Below are positions 1 to 8,791 of a stretch of 38,640 bases of DNA, piece after piece. The stretch covers positions 1 through 38,640 of the forward strand of contig NZ_PPQF01000021.1 in assembly GCF_002901865.1 (NCBI RefSeq), written 5' to 3'. Both the position numbers and the translations under genes were made by a program. The notes under the pieces are model-generated. The model ran no database searches and had not been told where the DNA came from. It was given only the letters and a program-made list of their open reading frames with translations. Numbering within the stretch: the stretch's first letter is position 1; each line of letters starts with the position of its first letter. The DNA is from Staphylococcus agnetis (lineage in GTDB: Bacteria > Bacillota > Bacilli > Staphylococcales > Staphylococcaceae).

Positions 1-94
1 GCCACACCTGTTCCCATGCCGAACACAGAAGTTAAGCTCTTTAGCGCCGATGGTAGTCGGACTTACGTTCCGCGAGAGTAGGACGTTGCCAAGC
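1..94 (+). rRNA. rrf: 5S ribosomal RNA, 3' part (5' end outside window)
   Basis: The first 94 bases match the staphylococcal 5S rRNA from about base 22 to its 3' end, including the conserved CCATGCCGAACACAGAAG block and the GTTGCCAAGC end. The 5' portion lies before the window. It is the last gene of an rrn operon, which in staphylococci sits downstream of lysS and upstream of the pdx genes. The exact 3' end is uncertain by a few bases. Confidence 0.93.
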
Positions 95-126
95 AAACAT
101 CATTAAGTGATGCGATGAGCCGAATC

Positions 127-150
127 GAGACCGAGAGGTCTCTTTTTTTT
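127..150 (+). terminator. Rho-independent terminator of the rrn operon
   Basis: A perfect 6-bp stem, GAGACC (127-132) with GGTCTC (137-142), has a GAGA tetraloop and is followed by eight T residues (143-150). It lies about 30 bases after the 5S end. Confidence 0.85.
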
Positions 151-216
151 ATTTAAAAATGATATTCTAATAGAAGATGAAGTTTAGAAATAAAAAGAGA
201 GTTTAGGTGAGTACCA

Positions 217-2154
217 TTGAAAGGATATATGAAGCAACTTGCGTTGATTGATAAGACAAAAATAGATATTCGAAAAGGATCGCGACAAGGGATTGTTATG
301 ATTATTCCTTTATTGTATGGATTATTATTTAATGATTTTCCTTCAGCACTACTTATGTCAATTGGTACACTTGCACATATTTATGCATTTGATTGGACAT
401 TTACCTCACGCATTCGTATCGTTTCGTTAACGTCACTAAGTTTTGTCATTGCGATGATGCTTGGCACGTTAACGTCAGGTAATCCTATTGTATTTGCGAT
501 TTTTTTACTTATGTTTTCAGTTATCCCGTATTATATTTTTACAACATTAAATGTCCCGGGGCCTTCGTCTACTTTTTTTATTATTGCTTATAGCCTTTCT
601 ATCGTTATGCCACAACAACCAGAAGATTTCCTATATCGCGGTGCGATGGTTGGTGTCGGTGGATTATTGTCATTGAGTATCATTGTTGTGGATCATTTAA
701 TTAAGAGAGAATCTCGAGAAAGCAATGCGATTAAAGGTGAATATCAATTATTACAAAATTTGGTTCATCAGTTTAACGATCAAGCGCAATTTAATGATTT
801 AACGAAAGTTGCCGTGAAAACATTTATAGCGACTTCAGAAACTTTAAATACGACAGGATCATCCTTACAGAAACGGTCTGTAGCTTATCAAAGAGCGGTA
901 TTACTCCATCAATGGGCAGAAGGCGTATACTCAGAATTGCTTGAATTAAACGCAAAAGGGTTTCGTCCAATGCCCCAAATTATCATAGAGATGGTAGATC
1001 ATGTCACTAATGCGGTTATTCATCCAAATACGAAACGTAAAATGTGGAAAGCGCGTATTGATATTGATAACAAATTTGATGAATTGGTATCCTTGATTTT
1101 TAAAATTGATGAAACCCTAGCTTCAACAGATATTAAAGTAAAAGAGAATCTAGAAGTGCGTACACCTCAATATAAGCACCGCCTTCTCAATCATCTTACA
1201 CCAGAGTCAGCCGCTTTTGTGTCGACTATGAAATATTCGCTGATTATGGGTGTATCAATTTTAGTGGCGCTGGTATTTAATCTTGAACGCGCGTATTGGG
1301 TACCGTTAAGTGCACATACGGTGCTTATCGGTGTTACGAATGTAGCGAGTTTACAACGCGCTTTAGCACGCTGGATAGGTACGATGGTCGGAGTCATACT
1401 CACAGCAGGGTTTTTAAGTTTAGATCCGCATATCGGCGTGGTCATCGTGGTCCTTGCTTTGAGTGGTGCCATCACTGAGACATTGGTTGGTGCGAATTAT
1501 GCGATTGCGATGATTACTATTACATCTCAAGTCTTGTTACTGAGCGGACTCGCTCAAGGGGTGTTTACGCCAATGATTGCGATTCCTCGCCTTTTAGATA
1601 CAACAGTAGGGATAGTGATTGCGGTGATAGGGGTGCTTGTGATAGGGCGTAATATTGCTTCGAAACATTTACCTATCATTATGGCAGATGTTGCACGTGT
1701 GGAAGCGCAAATTTTTCATTATGTATTTTCAAATCAACAATATCCAAAAGTATTCAAAGGGTATAACCCACGTAAAGATAAATTACGTATGAAATTAAAA
1801 GTTGAAAATATGGAGATGATGTATACGCGCGCTTACGGTGAAATCTCTTCTAATCATAAGCGAACACAGTATTACTATCCTGCAATTTTCTTACTGCAAC
1901 AAATTCACTTCAAACTCACTCAAATTTTACATGATGATCGAGGTGTTTATTTAGATGATCGCGCGTTAGGTGATTATTTGGTTGTCTTTGAAAACATTGC
2001 GAAATTATTTGAATGTGGTAAATATCATAATGAGGTGATTAATTTACCTGAACTGAAACATTATGTCCAATTGCGCCAGTTTTTAATGCAACTTCAAGAA
2101 ATCGAGTTATATGATTATCAAAATGAACGTAATCCAAACTTACTTAAAGATTAG
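217..2154 (+). CDS. FUSC-family (aromatic-acid-exporter-like) integral membrane protein
   Basis: A 645-aa polytopic membrane protein. Hydrophobic segments cluster in two blocks, about residues 25-160 and 340-480. Each is followed by a long soluble region, the two-repeat layout seen in fusaric-acid-resistance/aromatic acid exporter (FUSC/ArAE) proteins. The substrate cannot be inferred. The chosen start is TTG at 217, preceded by AGGTGA at 205-210 with a 6-base gap; the next in-frame ATG is four codons downstream. It stands alone between the 5S terminator and the convergent pdxR, with which it shares a terminator. From memory of S. aureus gene order, this gene is not at this spot there, so it may be a lineage-specific gain or loss. 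The family call rests on topology and general resemblance and is moderately sure. Confidence 0.75.
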   Translation: MKGYMKQLALIDKTKIDIRKGSRQGIVMIIPLLYGLLFNDFPSALLMSIGTLAHIYAFDWTFTSRIRIVSLTSLSFVIAMMLGTLTSGNPIVFAIFLLMFSVIPYYIFTTLNVPGPSSTFFIIAYSLSIVMPQQPEDFLYRGAMVGVGGLLSLSIIVVDHLIKRESRESNAIKGEYQLLQNLVHQFNDQAQFNDLTKVAVKTFIATSETLNTTGSSLQKRSVAYQRAVLLHQWAEGVYSELLELNAKGFRPMPQIIIEMVDHVTNAVIHPNTKRKMWKARIDIDNKFDELVSLIFKIDETLASTDIKVKENLEVRTPQYKHRLLNHLTPESAAFVSTMKYSLIMGVSILVALVFNLERAYWVPLSAHTVLIGVTNVASLQRALARWIGTMVGVILTAGFLSLDPHIGVVIVVLALSGAITETLVGANYAIAMITITSQVLLLSGLAQGVFTPMIAIPRLLDTTVGIVIAVIGVLVIGRNIASKHLPIIMADVARVEAQIFHYVFSNQQYPKVFKGYNPRKDKLRMKLKVENMEMMYTRAYGEISSNHKRTQYYYPAIFLLQQIHFKLTQILHDDRGVYLDDRALGDYLVVFENIAKLFECGKYHNEVINLPELKHYVQLRQFLMQLQEIELYDYQNERNPNLLKD

Positions 2155-2205
2155 TAATGCGTTGACGCTGTATTTATATTTGACCAATGAATATACAAAA
2201 TAACA

Positions 2206-2252
2206 AAAACCGTTCAATCCCTGCAGTCAAGGGAAAGAACGGTTTTGTTTTT
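2206..2252. terminator. Bidirectional terminator between convergent FUSC gene and pdxR
   Basis: The outer stem AAAACCGTTC (2206-2215) pairs perfectly with GAACGGTTTT (2237-2246). An inner stem TCCCT (2218-2222) pairs with AGGGA (2230-2234). T-rich sequence follows on the + strand (2243-2252), and A-rich sequence precedes it, giving a T tract on the - strand. It overlaps the pdxR stop codon. Confidence 0.85.
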
Positions 2253-3666
2253 AAGTAGAAGTAGCTTTTATTTCTAGACTTTTCAATAGTTGTGTAGCAT
2301 GTGCTTCGACTTCTTCCATTGGAATACCGCCAAATCCTAATACAAATTGCGGTGTGTGTGGTGTTGAATGATAACAATAGGCTGATAAAGGTTTTAAATC
2401 GATACGATGGCGTTGAAATTGTTTAAGACATTGGTCCTCGGTCCAGCCGTTTTTGATTGTTATTACGAAATGCATCCCTGTCATTTCACCCGAGATGTCG
2501 ATATGCTCTGGGTACTCGCGCAGTATGGTAATTAATTTGTCGCGCTTTTGACGATAGATTTTACGCATTCTGTTCAGATGACGTTCGAAATGATGTGATG
2601 CCATAAATTGACTGACCATGTATTGTGTATGCCTTGGTACACTACCGCCTTCTATATTTTGTGTCTGTTGATATTGTTTTTGAAGTGCTTCGGGTAAAAC
2701 CGCATAGGCGATTCGAATGGAAGGTGCGATGGATTTTGAAAACGTACTGACATAAATGACGCTTCCTGATTGATCTAAACTTTGAAGTGCAGGAATGGGT
2801 TTTCCTTCATATCGAAATTCTGAATCATAATCATCTTCAATGATATAGCGTGTGGGTGTGGCCTGTGCCCATTTCAACAAAGCGATTCGGCGTTTAAGTT
2901 TCATCGTGACACCGGTTGGGAATTGGTGACTCGGTGTGATATAGACCACATCTTTTTCACCATGATAATCATCAACGTGCAAACCATCATGATGGACTTG
3001 AAGAAATGAATAATGAATGTGTTTCCGTTTTAACAATTGATGGACTTGTGGATACAAGGGATCTTCTAAGAGATAATGACTTTTGGGTGATAAGAGATCC
3101 GTAATAATCGATAAAATTTGATCGGTTGATGACGCAACAATGACTTGTTCAGGTGTGGCTTGGACACCGCGACTATGGAAAAGATAGTGACTGATTTCTT
3201 TGCGTAAGGCATAATCTCCTTGTTTATGGCCCGTTTCAACGAGATGATGTTGTAAATCTTCAAATGCTTCTTTGGCAAACTTTCTTAAAATTGCAAAAGG
3301 AAAGTGTGCTTGATCAATTGCGCCTAATTGAAAGCGATATTGGTAAGAAATGTCATTCTGGGAAGATGCTTGAAATGTGACGGGTGTTTTTGACGGTCTA
3401 GCGATAAAGGGTAAGGATTCGATATCACTTACATAATAGCCAGATTTTGGTTTACTCACGATAAATCCTTCATCAATCAACTGTAAATAAGCATGTTCAA
3501 TGGTCGTTTGACTCACTGACAAATATTGACTTAAATGCCGTTTAGAAGGAAGTTTCTCACCTTCACGTAACGTACCTTCGATGATACTTTCTTTAATATT
3601 GTCATAAAGCTGTATATAAATGGGTTGATTACGTTTTTTATCTATATGAAACATCAGCATTTCCAT
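2251..3666 (-). CDS. pdxR: PdxR, MocR/GntR-family PLP-dependent regulator of vitamin B6 synthesis
   Basis: A 471-aa MocR-type protein. The N-terminal GntR winged helix spans about residues 5-75 (PIYIQLYDNIKESI, LPSKRHLSQYLSVSQTTIEHAY). A fold-type I aminotransferase domain follows, with the EDDYDSEFRY block at about 287-296 and the likely PLP-binding lysine K311 in TFSKSIAP. PdxR proteins sense pyridoxal phosphate and activate pdxST. The divergent position next to pdxS supports that role. The frame opens at GTG 3675, but GGAG at 3674-3677 overlaps that codon and sits 7 bases before the ATG at 3666, so ATG 3666 is preferred. The upstream region overlaps the pdxS promoter, as expected for a divergent activator and autoregulator. 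Confidence 0.92.
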   Translation of the reverse strand: MEMLMFHIDKKRNQPIYIQLYDNIKESIIEGTLREGEKLPSKRHLSQYLSVSQTTIEHAYLQLIDEGFIVSKPKSGYYVSDIESLPFIARPSKTPVTFQASSQNDISYQYRFQLGAIDQAHFPFAILRKFAKEAFEDLQHHLVETGHKQGDYALRKEISHYLFHSRGVQATPEQVIVASSTDQILSIITDLLSPKSHYLLEDPLYPQVHQLLKRKHIHYSFLQVHHDGLHVDDYHGEKDVVYITPSHQFPTGVTMKLKRRIALLKWAQATPTRYIIEDDYDSEFRYEGKPIPALQSLDQSGSVIYVSTFSKSIAPSIRIAYAVLPEALQKQYQQTQNIEGGSVPRHTQYMVSQFMASHHFERHLNRMRKIYRQKRDKLITILREYPEHIDISGEMTGMHFVITIKNGWTEDQCLKQFQRHRIDLKPLSAYCYHSTPHTPQFVLGFGGIPMEEVEAHATQLLKSLEIKATST

Positions 3667-3705
3667 GTCTATCACTCCAAACTGACCACTTTAATTTGTT
3701 TATTT

Positions 3706-3734
3706 CTGACTCTTTTATAGGTTCAGATTATAGT
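3706..3734 (+). promoter_or_regulatory. Probable sigma-A promoter of pdxST in the pdxR-pdxS divergent region
   Basis: CTGACT (3706-3711) is separated by 17 bases from TATAGT (3729-3734). The spacing is ideal, but the -35 matches only 4 of 6 consensus bases, as often seen in activator-dependent promoters. On the opposite strand TATAAT (3727-3732) overlaps it and could be the pdxR -10. PdxR is expected to bind here, but no operator could be defined by eye. Confidence 0.5.
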
Positions 3735-3775
3735 ATAAGCTACTCTTGTATATTCGAAAAGGGGGCAATATTAAT

Positions 3776-4663
3776 ATGTCTAAACAAGTAGGTTCAGATC
3801 GCGTTAAACGCGGTATGGCAGAAATGCAAAAAGGCGGCGTAATCATGGATGTGGTTAACGCTGAACAAGCTAAAATTGCGGAAGAAGCAGGTGCTGTGGC
3901 AGTTATGGCACTTGAACGTGTGCCATCTGACATCAGAGCAGCTGGTGGCGTGGCACGTGCATGTAATCCTAAAATCGTAGAAGAAGTTATGAATGCAGTA
4001 TCTATTCCTGTTATGGCGAAATGTCGTATTGGTCATATTACAGAAGCTCGCGTTTTAGAAGCAATGGGTGTCGACTATATCGACGAATCTGAAGTATTAA
4101 CGCCTGCGGATGAAGTATTCCATCTTAAGAAGAGTGATTATACTGTCCCATTTGTATGTGGTTGTCGTAATTTAGGTGAAGCGGCACGTCGAATTGGTGA
4201 AGGTGCTGCGATGTTACGTACGAAAGGTGAACCAGGTACAGGAAATATTGTTGAAGCAGTACGTCACATGCGTCAAGTGAATCAAGAAGTGAACCGCATC
4301 ACTGTGATGAGTGACGATGAGTTAATGACAGAAGCGAAAAACTTAGGTGCACCTTATGACGTGTTAAAAATCATTAAATCAACAGGCCGTCTCCCAGTAG
4401 TTAACTTTGCGGCAGGTGGTGTAGCGACACCTCAAGATGCGGCGTTAATGATGGAATTAGGTGCGGATGGTGTCTTTGTAGGTTCAGGTATTTTCAAATC
4501 TGAGGATCCTGAAACATTCGCAAAAGCAATTGTTCAAGCAACAACACATTACCAAGATTACGAATTAATTGGTAAATTAGCGAAAGAACTTGGCACAGCA
4601 ATGAAAGGATTAGATATTAATTCACTTTCATTAGAAGAACGTATGCAAGAGCGTGGTTGGTAA
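3776..4663 (+). CDS. pdxS: PdxS, pyridoxal 5'-phosphate synthase synthase subunit
   Basis: A 295-aa (beta/alpha)8 PdxS/SNZ protein. It forms PLP from ribose 5-phosphate, glyceraldehyde 3-phosphate and ammonia supplied by PdxT, in a cytosolic 12+12 complex. Family catalytic residues are visible: D25 (GVIMDVVN), K82 (VMAKCRIGH) and K150 ([11 protein letters not shown]). The length equals the usual family length. ATG 3776 is chosen because a G-rich SD (AGGGGG, 3760-3765) precedes it and the family starts [17 protein letters not shown]. An upstream in-frame GTA/ATG extension at 3746 lacks an SD. It is followed by pdxT one base after the stop codon. Confidence 0.97.
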   Translation: MSKQVGSDRVKRGMAEMQKGGVIMDVVNAEQAKIAEEAGAVAVMALERVPSDIRAAGGVARACNPKIVEEVMNAVSIPVMAKCRIGHITEARVLEAMGVDYIDESEVLTPADEVFHLKKSDYTVPFVCGCRNLGEAARRIGEGAAMLRTKGEPGTGNIVEAVRHMRQVNQEVNRITVMSDDELMTEAKNLGAPYDVLKIIKSTGRLPVVNFAAGGVATPQDAALMMELGADGVFVGSGIFKSEDPETFAKAIVQATTHYQDYELIGKLAKELGTAMKGLDINSLSLEERMQERGW

Positions 4664-4664
4664 G

Positions 4665-5225
4665 ATGAAAATAGGTGTACTCGCTTTACAAGGTGCTGTA
4701 CGTGAACATATTCGTCATATTGAAGAGAGTGGTCATGAAGGCATTTACGTAAAAAAAGTAGAACAATTGGATGATATCGATGGTTTGATTATTCCAGGTG
4801 GCGAGTCAACGACGTTACGACGTTTAATGACTTTATATGGGTTTAAAGAAGCCCTCAAGCAATCGGAGTTACCGATGTTTGGCACCTGTGCTGGGTTAAT
4901 TGTTCTTGCAAAAGATATCGTTGGAGAAGAAGGATACCTTCAAAAGCTCGATATTACCGTTGAACGTAATTCATTTGGTCGCCAAGTAGATAGTTTTGAA
5001 GCAGATTTAACGATTAAAGGCATCGAGGCGCCTGTTGAAGGTGTGTTTATCCGTGCACCTCATATTCAATCTGTTGAAGATACAGTAGATGTGCTTGGCA
5101 TCATTGATGACAAAATCATTGCAGTGCGTCAAGGGAAGTATTTAGGTGTGTCTTTTCATCCGGAACTGACTGATGATTACAGTATTATTGACTATTTCAT
5201 CAATGATATTGTAGCCAAAGCCTAA
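4665..5225 (+). CDS. pdxT: PdxT, glutaminase subunit of PLP synthase
   Basis: A 186-aa class I glutamine amidotransferase that hydrolyses glutamine and channels ammonia to PdxS. The nucleophile C75 lies in FGTCAGL, and the H165/E167 pair lies in SFHPE. The oxyanion GGES motif is at 45-48. The start ATG 4665 lies one base after the pdxS TAA and gives the canonical [16 protein letters not shown]-terminus. The in-frame GTG at 4653 would overlap pdxS and is not preferred. The two genes are translationally coupled and end at a terminator-like hairpin. Confidence 0.97.
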   Translation: MKIGVLALQGAVREHIRHIEESGHEGIYVKKVEQLDDIDGLIIPGGESTTLRRLMTLYGFKEALKQSELPMFGTCAGLIVLAKDIVGEEGYLQKLDITVERNSFGRQVDSFEADLTIKGIEAPVEGVFIRAPHIQSVEDTVDVLGIIDDKIIAVRQGKYLGVSFHPELTDDYSIIDYFINDIVAKA

Positions 5226-5254
5226 ATATGATTGTTTTCATTTAAAAATAGTAT

Positions 5255-5306
5255 AGCGCATCATCTTTTATGGTTATTTTGAATCATAGAGGTGTTTGCG
5301 CTTTTT
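5255..5306 (+). terminator. Probable terminator of pdxST
   Basis: AGCGCA (5255-5260) pairs with TGCGCT (5297-5302), followed by a short T run (5302-5306). An inner CTTTTATG/CATAGAGG pairing containing G-U pairs supports a longer imperfect stem. Confidence 0.55.
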
Positions 5307-5311
5307 GTACA

Positions 5312-5360
5312 TAAAAAAATCGGGCTGGTGATATGAACATACATATCATCAGTCCGATTT
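5312..5360 (-). terminator. Long hairpin terminator of nupC
   Basis: A 19-bp stem (5317-5335 with 5342-5360) is broken only by two G-U-compatible positions around a 6-base loop. On the - strand it is followed by a T tract (complement of A residues at 5312-5319), so it serves nupC best. The GGGCTGG core resembles staphylococcal intergenic repeat hairpins. Confidence 0.75.
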
Positions 5361-5420
5361 ATGTTGTTATGTCATTTATCGGCTACCGCTCAAATATTGA
5401 AGGTTGTCTTGTATTTATAT

Positions 5421-6626
5421 TTAAATAAAGAATCCTGCAATAGTAGCTGAAATAAATGATACAAGAGTTGCACCGAATAATAATTTAAGACCGAAGCGGG
5501 CAACCACGTCACCTTTTTCGTCATTTAAAGATTTAATTGCACCAGAAATGATACCGATAGAACTAAAGTTAGCGAATGACACTAAGAATACAGATACAAT
5601 ACCTAATGCACGTTCTGATAATCCGTTCGCTTTACCTAATTCTGTCATTGCGACGAACTCATTCGATAATAATTTTGTTGCCATAATTGATCCCGCATCC
5701 ACTGCATCGCTCCATGGAATACCCGTTAAGAAGGCAAGTGGTGCGAAAACAAAACCAATTAATGTTTGGAAGTTCCAATCTAATGTACCTCCAGAAACAC
5801 TGTGGATAATGCCACCGATCGTACTATTTAAGAATGTAATTAACGCAATATAACCAATTAACATTGCACCTACAATCACTGCCACTTTGAAACCATCTAA
5901 AATATATTCACCTAACATTTCAAAGAATGATTGTTGTTTTTTCTCTTCTTCAATTAATAATTTGTCATCTTTTTCATTTACTTTGTAAGGGTTTACAATT
6001 GACGCTACAATGAAACCGCCAAATAAGTTTAAGACGACTGCTGTTACGACATATTCAGGCTTAACCATCGTGAAGTATGCCCCAATAATTGATGCTGATA
6101 CAGTAGACATCGCTGACGCTGTTAACGTGTATAAACGATGTTTTGGTATATATGGAAGTTGTTTTTTTAGTGAAATGAATACTTCAGATTGCCCTAAGAT
6201 TGCTGAAGCAACAGCATTGTAAGATTCTAAACGTCCCATGCCATTCACTTTTGAAATTAAAAACCCTAAAACATTAATAATTACAGGTAAAATTTTGAGA
6301 TACTGTAAAATACCAATTAACGCTGAAATGAAAACGATAGGAAGTAATACATTTAAGAAAAATGACATTGCACCATCGTTAGCTAATCCACCAAATACGA
6401 AATTCACACCTTCAGCAGCTTGTTTCAATAAGTATTCAAACCCTTTTGCAATGCCTCCAACAATGGTAATACCAATAGTAGTCTTTAATAAAATAAAGGC
6501 TAAAATAGTTTGGATGACTAACATTAAACCAATGTAATGCCAGCGAACATTTTTCTTGTCAGAACTTGCAACCCAAGCCAATGCCAAAAACACAAGTATC
6601 CCGACTATCCCAATTAAAATGTGCAT
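5421..6626 (-). CDS. nupC: NupC-type concentrative nucleoside transporter
   Basis: A 401-aa hydrophobic protein of the CNT family, which imports nucleosides with H+ or Na+ through the cytoplasmic membrane. It has the family layout: an N-terminal helix set, a gate domain with GGLANDGAMSFF-like and GQSEVFISLK motifs (about residues 80-160), and a C-terminal core with GIPWSDAVDAGSIMATKLLSNEFVA. The last motif contains the conserved NEF triplet. The frame is open further upstream, but ATG 6626 has a good AGAGGTG SD and gives the family N-terminus MHILIGIVG. It stands alone, on the strand opposite its neighbours, with its own hairpin terminator. Confidence 0.93.
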   Translation of the reverse strand: MHILIGIVGILVFLALAWVASSDKKNVRWHYIGLMLVIQTILAFILLKTTIGITIVGGIAKGFEYLLKQAAEGVNFVFGGLANDGAMSFFLNVLLPIVFISALIGILQYLKILPVIINVLGFLISKVNGMGRLESYNAVASAILGQSEVFISLKKQLPYIPKHRLYTLTASAMSTVSASIIGAYFTMVKPEYVVTAVVLNLFGGFIVASIVNPYKVNEKDDKLLIEEEKKQQSFFEMLGEYILDGFKVAVIVGAMLIGYIALITFLNSTIGGIIHSVSGGTLDWNFQTLIGFVFAPLAFLTGIPWSDAVDAGSIMATKLLSNEFVAMTELGKANGLSERALGIVSVFLVSFANFSSIGIISGAIKSLNDEKGDVVARFGLKLLFGATLVSFISATIAGFFI

Positions 6627-6728
6627 GAAATAAACACCTCTGTCTAATTTATAAATATTTACTAAGACTATCATACACCAAATATGTAAGCAGTAACATA
6701 ACAATTTTATGTCACTTATAATCAAATT

Positions 6729-6778
6729 GGTTGAAAAAGGTCAAACCAACTTTTATAATATAGTCAAAGATGGTCAAA
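6729..6778 (+). promoter_or_regulatory. ctsR operon promoter with CtsR boxes
   Basis: A near-consensus promoter is present: TTGAAA (6731-6736), a 17-base spacer, then TATAAT (6754-6759). A full CtsR heptad repeat, AGTCAAA-GAT-GGTCAAA (6762-6778), covers the transcription start. A second, imperfect one, GGTTGAA-AAA-GGTCAAA (6729-6745), covers the -35. CtsR binding would block RNA polymerase, giving autoregulated, heat-inducible expression. Confidence 0.9.
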
Positions 6779-6790
6779 AGAGGTGATACC

Positions 6791-7252
6791 ATGCATAATA
6801 TGTCTGACATCATAGAACAGTACATTAAGCAATTATTTGAAGAAACGAAAGATGATGTCGTTGAAATTCAGCGCGCCAATATCGCACAACGATTTGATTG
6901 CGTACCATCTCAGCTGAATTATGTAATTAAAACACGTTTTACGAATGAACACGGTTACGAAATTGAAAGTAAACGTGGGGGTGGCGGATATATTCGAATT
7001 ACTAAAATTGAAACAAAAGATCACGCCTCGTATATTAAACGTTTAATGGACTTAATCGGTCCATCTATATCTCAACAACAAGCCTATTATATTATTGATG
7101 GCTTATTAGATAATCAACTGATTACTGAACGTGAAGCGAAATTAATTGCTGCAGTTGTCGATAGAGAAACATTAACGATGGATGTCGCATCAAGAGATAT
7201 CATTCGTGCTAATATTTTAAAACGATTACTTCCAGTCATAAATTATTACTAG
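6791..7252 (+). CDS. ctsR: CtsR, class III stress gene repressor
   Basis: A 153-aa winged-helix repressor that controls clp and heat-shock genes by binding GGTCAAA heptad repeats, which are present at its own promoter. The N-terminal HTH includes [20 protein letters not shown] (about 31-50). The tetraglycine wing loop RGGGGYI spans 62-68 and is the temperature-sensing element in this family; R62 is the position phosphorylated by McsB in the Geobacillus protein. The start ATG 6791 follows AGGTGAT (6781-6787) and gives [11 protein letters not shown]. The earlier in-frame start at 6770 falls inside the operator and is rejected. First gene of ctsR-mcsA-mcsB-clpC. Confidence 0.97.
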   Translation: MHNMSDIIEQYIKQLFEETKDDVVEIQRANIAQRFDCVPSQLNYVIKTRFTNEHGYEIESKRGGGGYIRITKIETKDHASYIKRLMDLIGPSISQQQAYYIIDGLLDNQLITEREAKLIAAVVDRETLTMDVASRDIIRANILKRLLPVINYY

Positions 7253-7263
7253 AAGGTGATGCT

Positions 7264-7782
7264 ATGACACAATATGAACTGAAATTAACGCAAGCTAGTC
7301 AGCATAAACGTAATACAGATATGCTGAAACAAGACGGTATTCAGAATCAAGCTGATGATTGGCAACAAGGTGAAGATGTTGAAGGAACGTTTGTCGTTCA
7401 ACAAATTTTACAACATCTTGCAGCGAAGTACGGTATTAATGTGGATCAACTTGTATATCGTGAGGAAAAACGATGTCCGACATGTCAAATGTCGCTCAAA
7501 GATATCGCCCATGTCGGGAAGTTTGGCTGTCATGATTGTTATGCCACATTTAAAGATGATGTTTATGACATTGTCCGACGCGTACAAGGTGGTCATACAA
7601 CGCATTCTGGGAAATATCCACTGTCTTCACACCGTAAGCGCGCGTTAAAACAACAAATTGAATCTAAACGTGACACGCTTCAACAACTAGTCGAAGCGCA
7701 AGAGTTTGAGCAAGCTGCGGTGGTCCGTGATGAAATAAAAGCGCTTGAAGCAGAGCAAAGCGAGGTGTCTCACGATGACTGA
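7264..7782 (+). CDS. mcsA: McsA, activator of the McsB arginine kinase, lacking the first zinc-binding motif
   Basis: A 172-aa McsA that activates McsB and helps target CtsR and ClpC. Present are one zinc-binding region, C71-P-T-C74 with C89-H-D-C92, and a C-terminal UVR motif (about 135-165, [22 protein letters not shown]). Typical McsA proteins, for example in B. subtilis and S. aureus, start with a further CxxC...CxxC unit. Here the N-terminus [25 protein letters not shown] has no cysteine at all, and no upstream in-frame cysteine codons exist. SD AGAAGGTGAT precedes ATG 7264. The stop overlaps the mcsB start. The identity is certain; the missing motif is the notable point. Confidence 0.94.
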   Translation: MTQYELKLTQASQHKRNTDMLKQDGIQNQADDWQQGEDVEGTFVVQQILQHLAAKYGINVDQLVYREEKRCPTCQMSLKDIAHVGKFGCHDCYATFKDDVYDIVRRVQGGHTTHSGKYPLSSHRKRALKQQIESKRDTLQQLVEAQEFEQAAVVRDEIKALEAEQSEVSHDD

Positions 7783-8779
7783 TCATCTTGAACATCATAT
7801 GAGTGGTTGGTTACAAGCATCAAACACGTCACCAGTGGTGATGTCATCTCGTATTCGCTTAGCACGTAACCTTGAAAACTATGTGCATCCGCTCATGTTT
7901 CCATCTGAAGAAGAAGGGCATCGCGTCATCAACGAAGTGCAAGATGCATTATCCAGCTTGAAAGTTGTACGGCTTGATGAATTAGACCAACAAAATAAGT
8001 ACAAATTAGTGGCCAAACATTTGATTAGCCCTGAATTAACTAAGCAACCGGCGTCAGCAGTTTTACTCAATGAAGATGAGTCCGTCAGCGTGATGGTAAA
8101 TGAAGAAGATCACATTCGTATTCAAGTGATGGGGAAAGATTTGTCACTGAATGACCTATATGAAAAAGCATCTGCAATTGACGACGAACTAGACGCTGCA
8201 ACTGCGATTAGTTATGACGATGATTTAGGTTACTTAACGACATGTCCTACAAATGTAGGAACTGGGATGAGAGCGAGTGTCATGCTTCATTTACCAGGGT
8301 TATCCATTATGAAGCGTATGTCACGTATTGCACAATCCATTAACCGTTTTGGTTTTACAATTCGAGGTATTTACGGTGAAGGCTCACAAGTGTATGGCCA
8401 TGTGTACCAAGTTTCAAATCAACTGACACTCGGCAAAAGTGAACAAGAAATCATCGAAGCTTTAACAGAACTCGTACAACAAATTATTAGTGAAGAATTA
8501 GAATTTAGAACGCGTTTACACACGCACAAAGAAACCGAAACACTCGACCGTATTTATCGCTCATTAGGTATTTTAAAATACAGTCAGTTAATTTCAGTAG
8601 AAGAAGCATCATATCGTTTGAGCGACATTAAACTTGGTGTTGATTTAGGCATTTTAGATATGAACGATTTTCAATTTGATGAATTAATGATTGCCATTCA
8701 ATCTCCATTTCTCATCGATGATGATGAAACACAATCTATAGAAGCTAAAAGAGCAGAAATATTACGAACACACATATAA
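7775..8779 (+). CDS. mcsB: McsB, protein arginine kinase
   Basis: A 334-aa phosphagen-kinase-like enzyme that phosphorylates arginines on CtsR and damaged proteins, marking them for ClpCP. Conserved stretches are SSRIRLARN (24-32), NEEDHIRIQ (109-117) and [14 protein letters not shown] (156-169), the nucleotide/guanidino site region with C157. ATG 7775 overlaps the mcsA stop by 8 bases and has GAGGTG at 7762-7767. A longer frame from 7745 lies inside mcsA and is not preferred. The length agrees with the usual 335 aa of staphylococcal McsB. Confidence 0.97.
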   Translation: MTDHLEHHMSGWLQASNTSPVVMSSRIRLARNLENYVHPLMFPSEEEGHRVINEVQDALSSLKVVRLDELDQQNKYKLVAKHLISPELTKQPASAVLLNEDESVSVMVNEEDHIRIQVMGKDLSLNDLYEKASAIDDELDAATAISYDDDLGYLTTCPTNVGTGMRASVMLHLPGLSIMKRMSRIAQSINRFGFTIRGIYGEGSQVYGHVYQVSNQLTLGKSEQEIIEALTELVQQIISEELEFRTRLHTHKETETLDRIYRSLGILKYSQLISVEEASYRLSDIKLGVDLGILDMNDFQFDELMIAIQSPFLIDDDETQSIEAKRAEILRTHI

Positions 8780-8791
8780 GGAGGTTCGATT

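Noticed and set aside
1191..1475. Open frame antisense to the FUSC gene, and similar antisense frames over clpC, rpoB, rpoC, fusA and tuf
   Set aside because: No SD, no family resemblance, and each lies wholly inside a strongly supported gene; they follow from codon bias of the real strand.
2174..2377. 67-codon frame at the pdxR 3' end
   Set aside because: It overlaps the bidirectional terminator and pdxR in another frame, with no SD.
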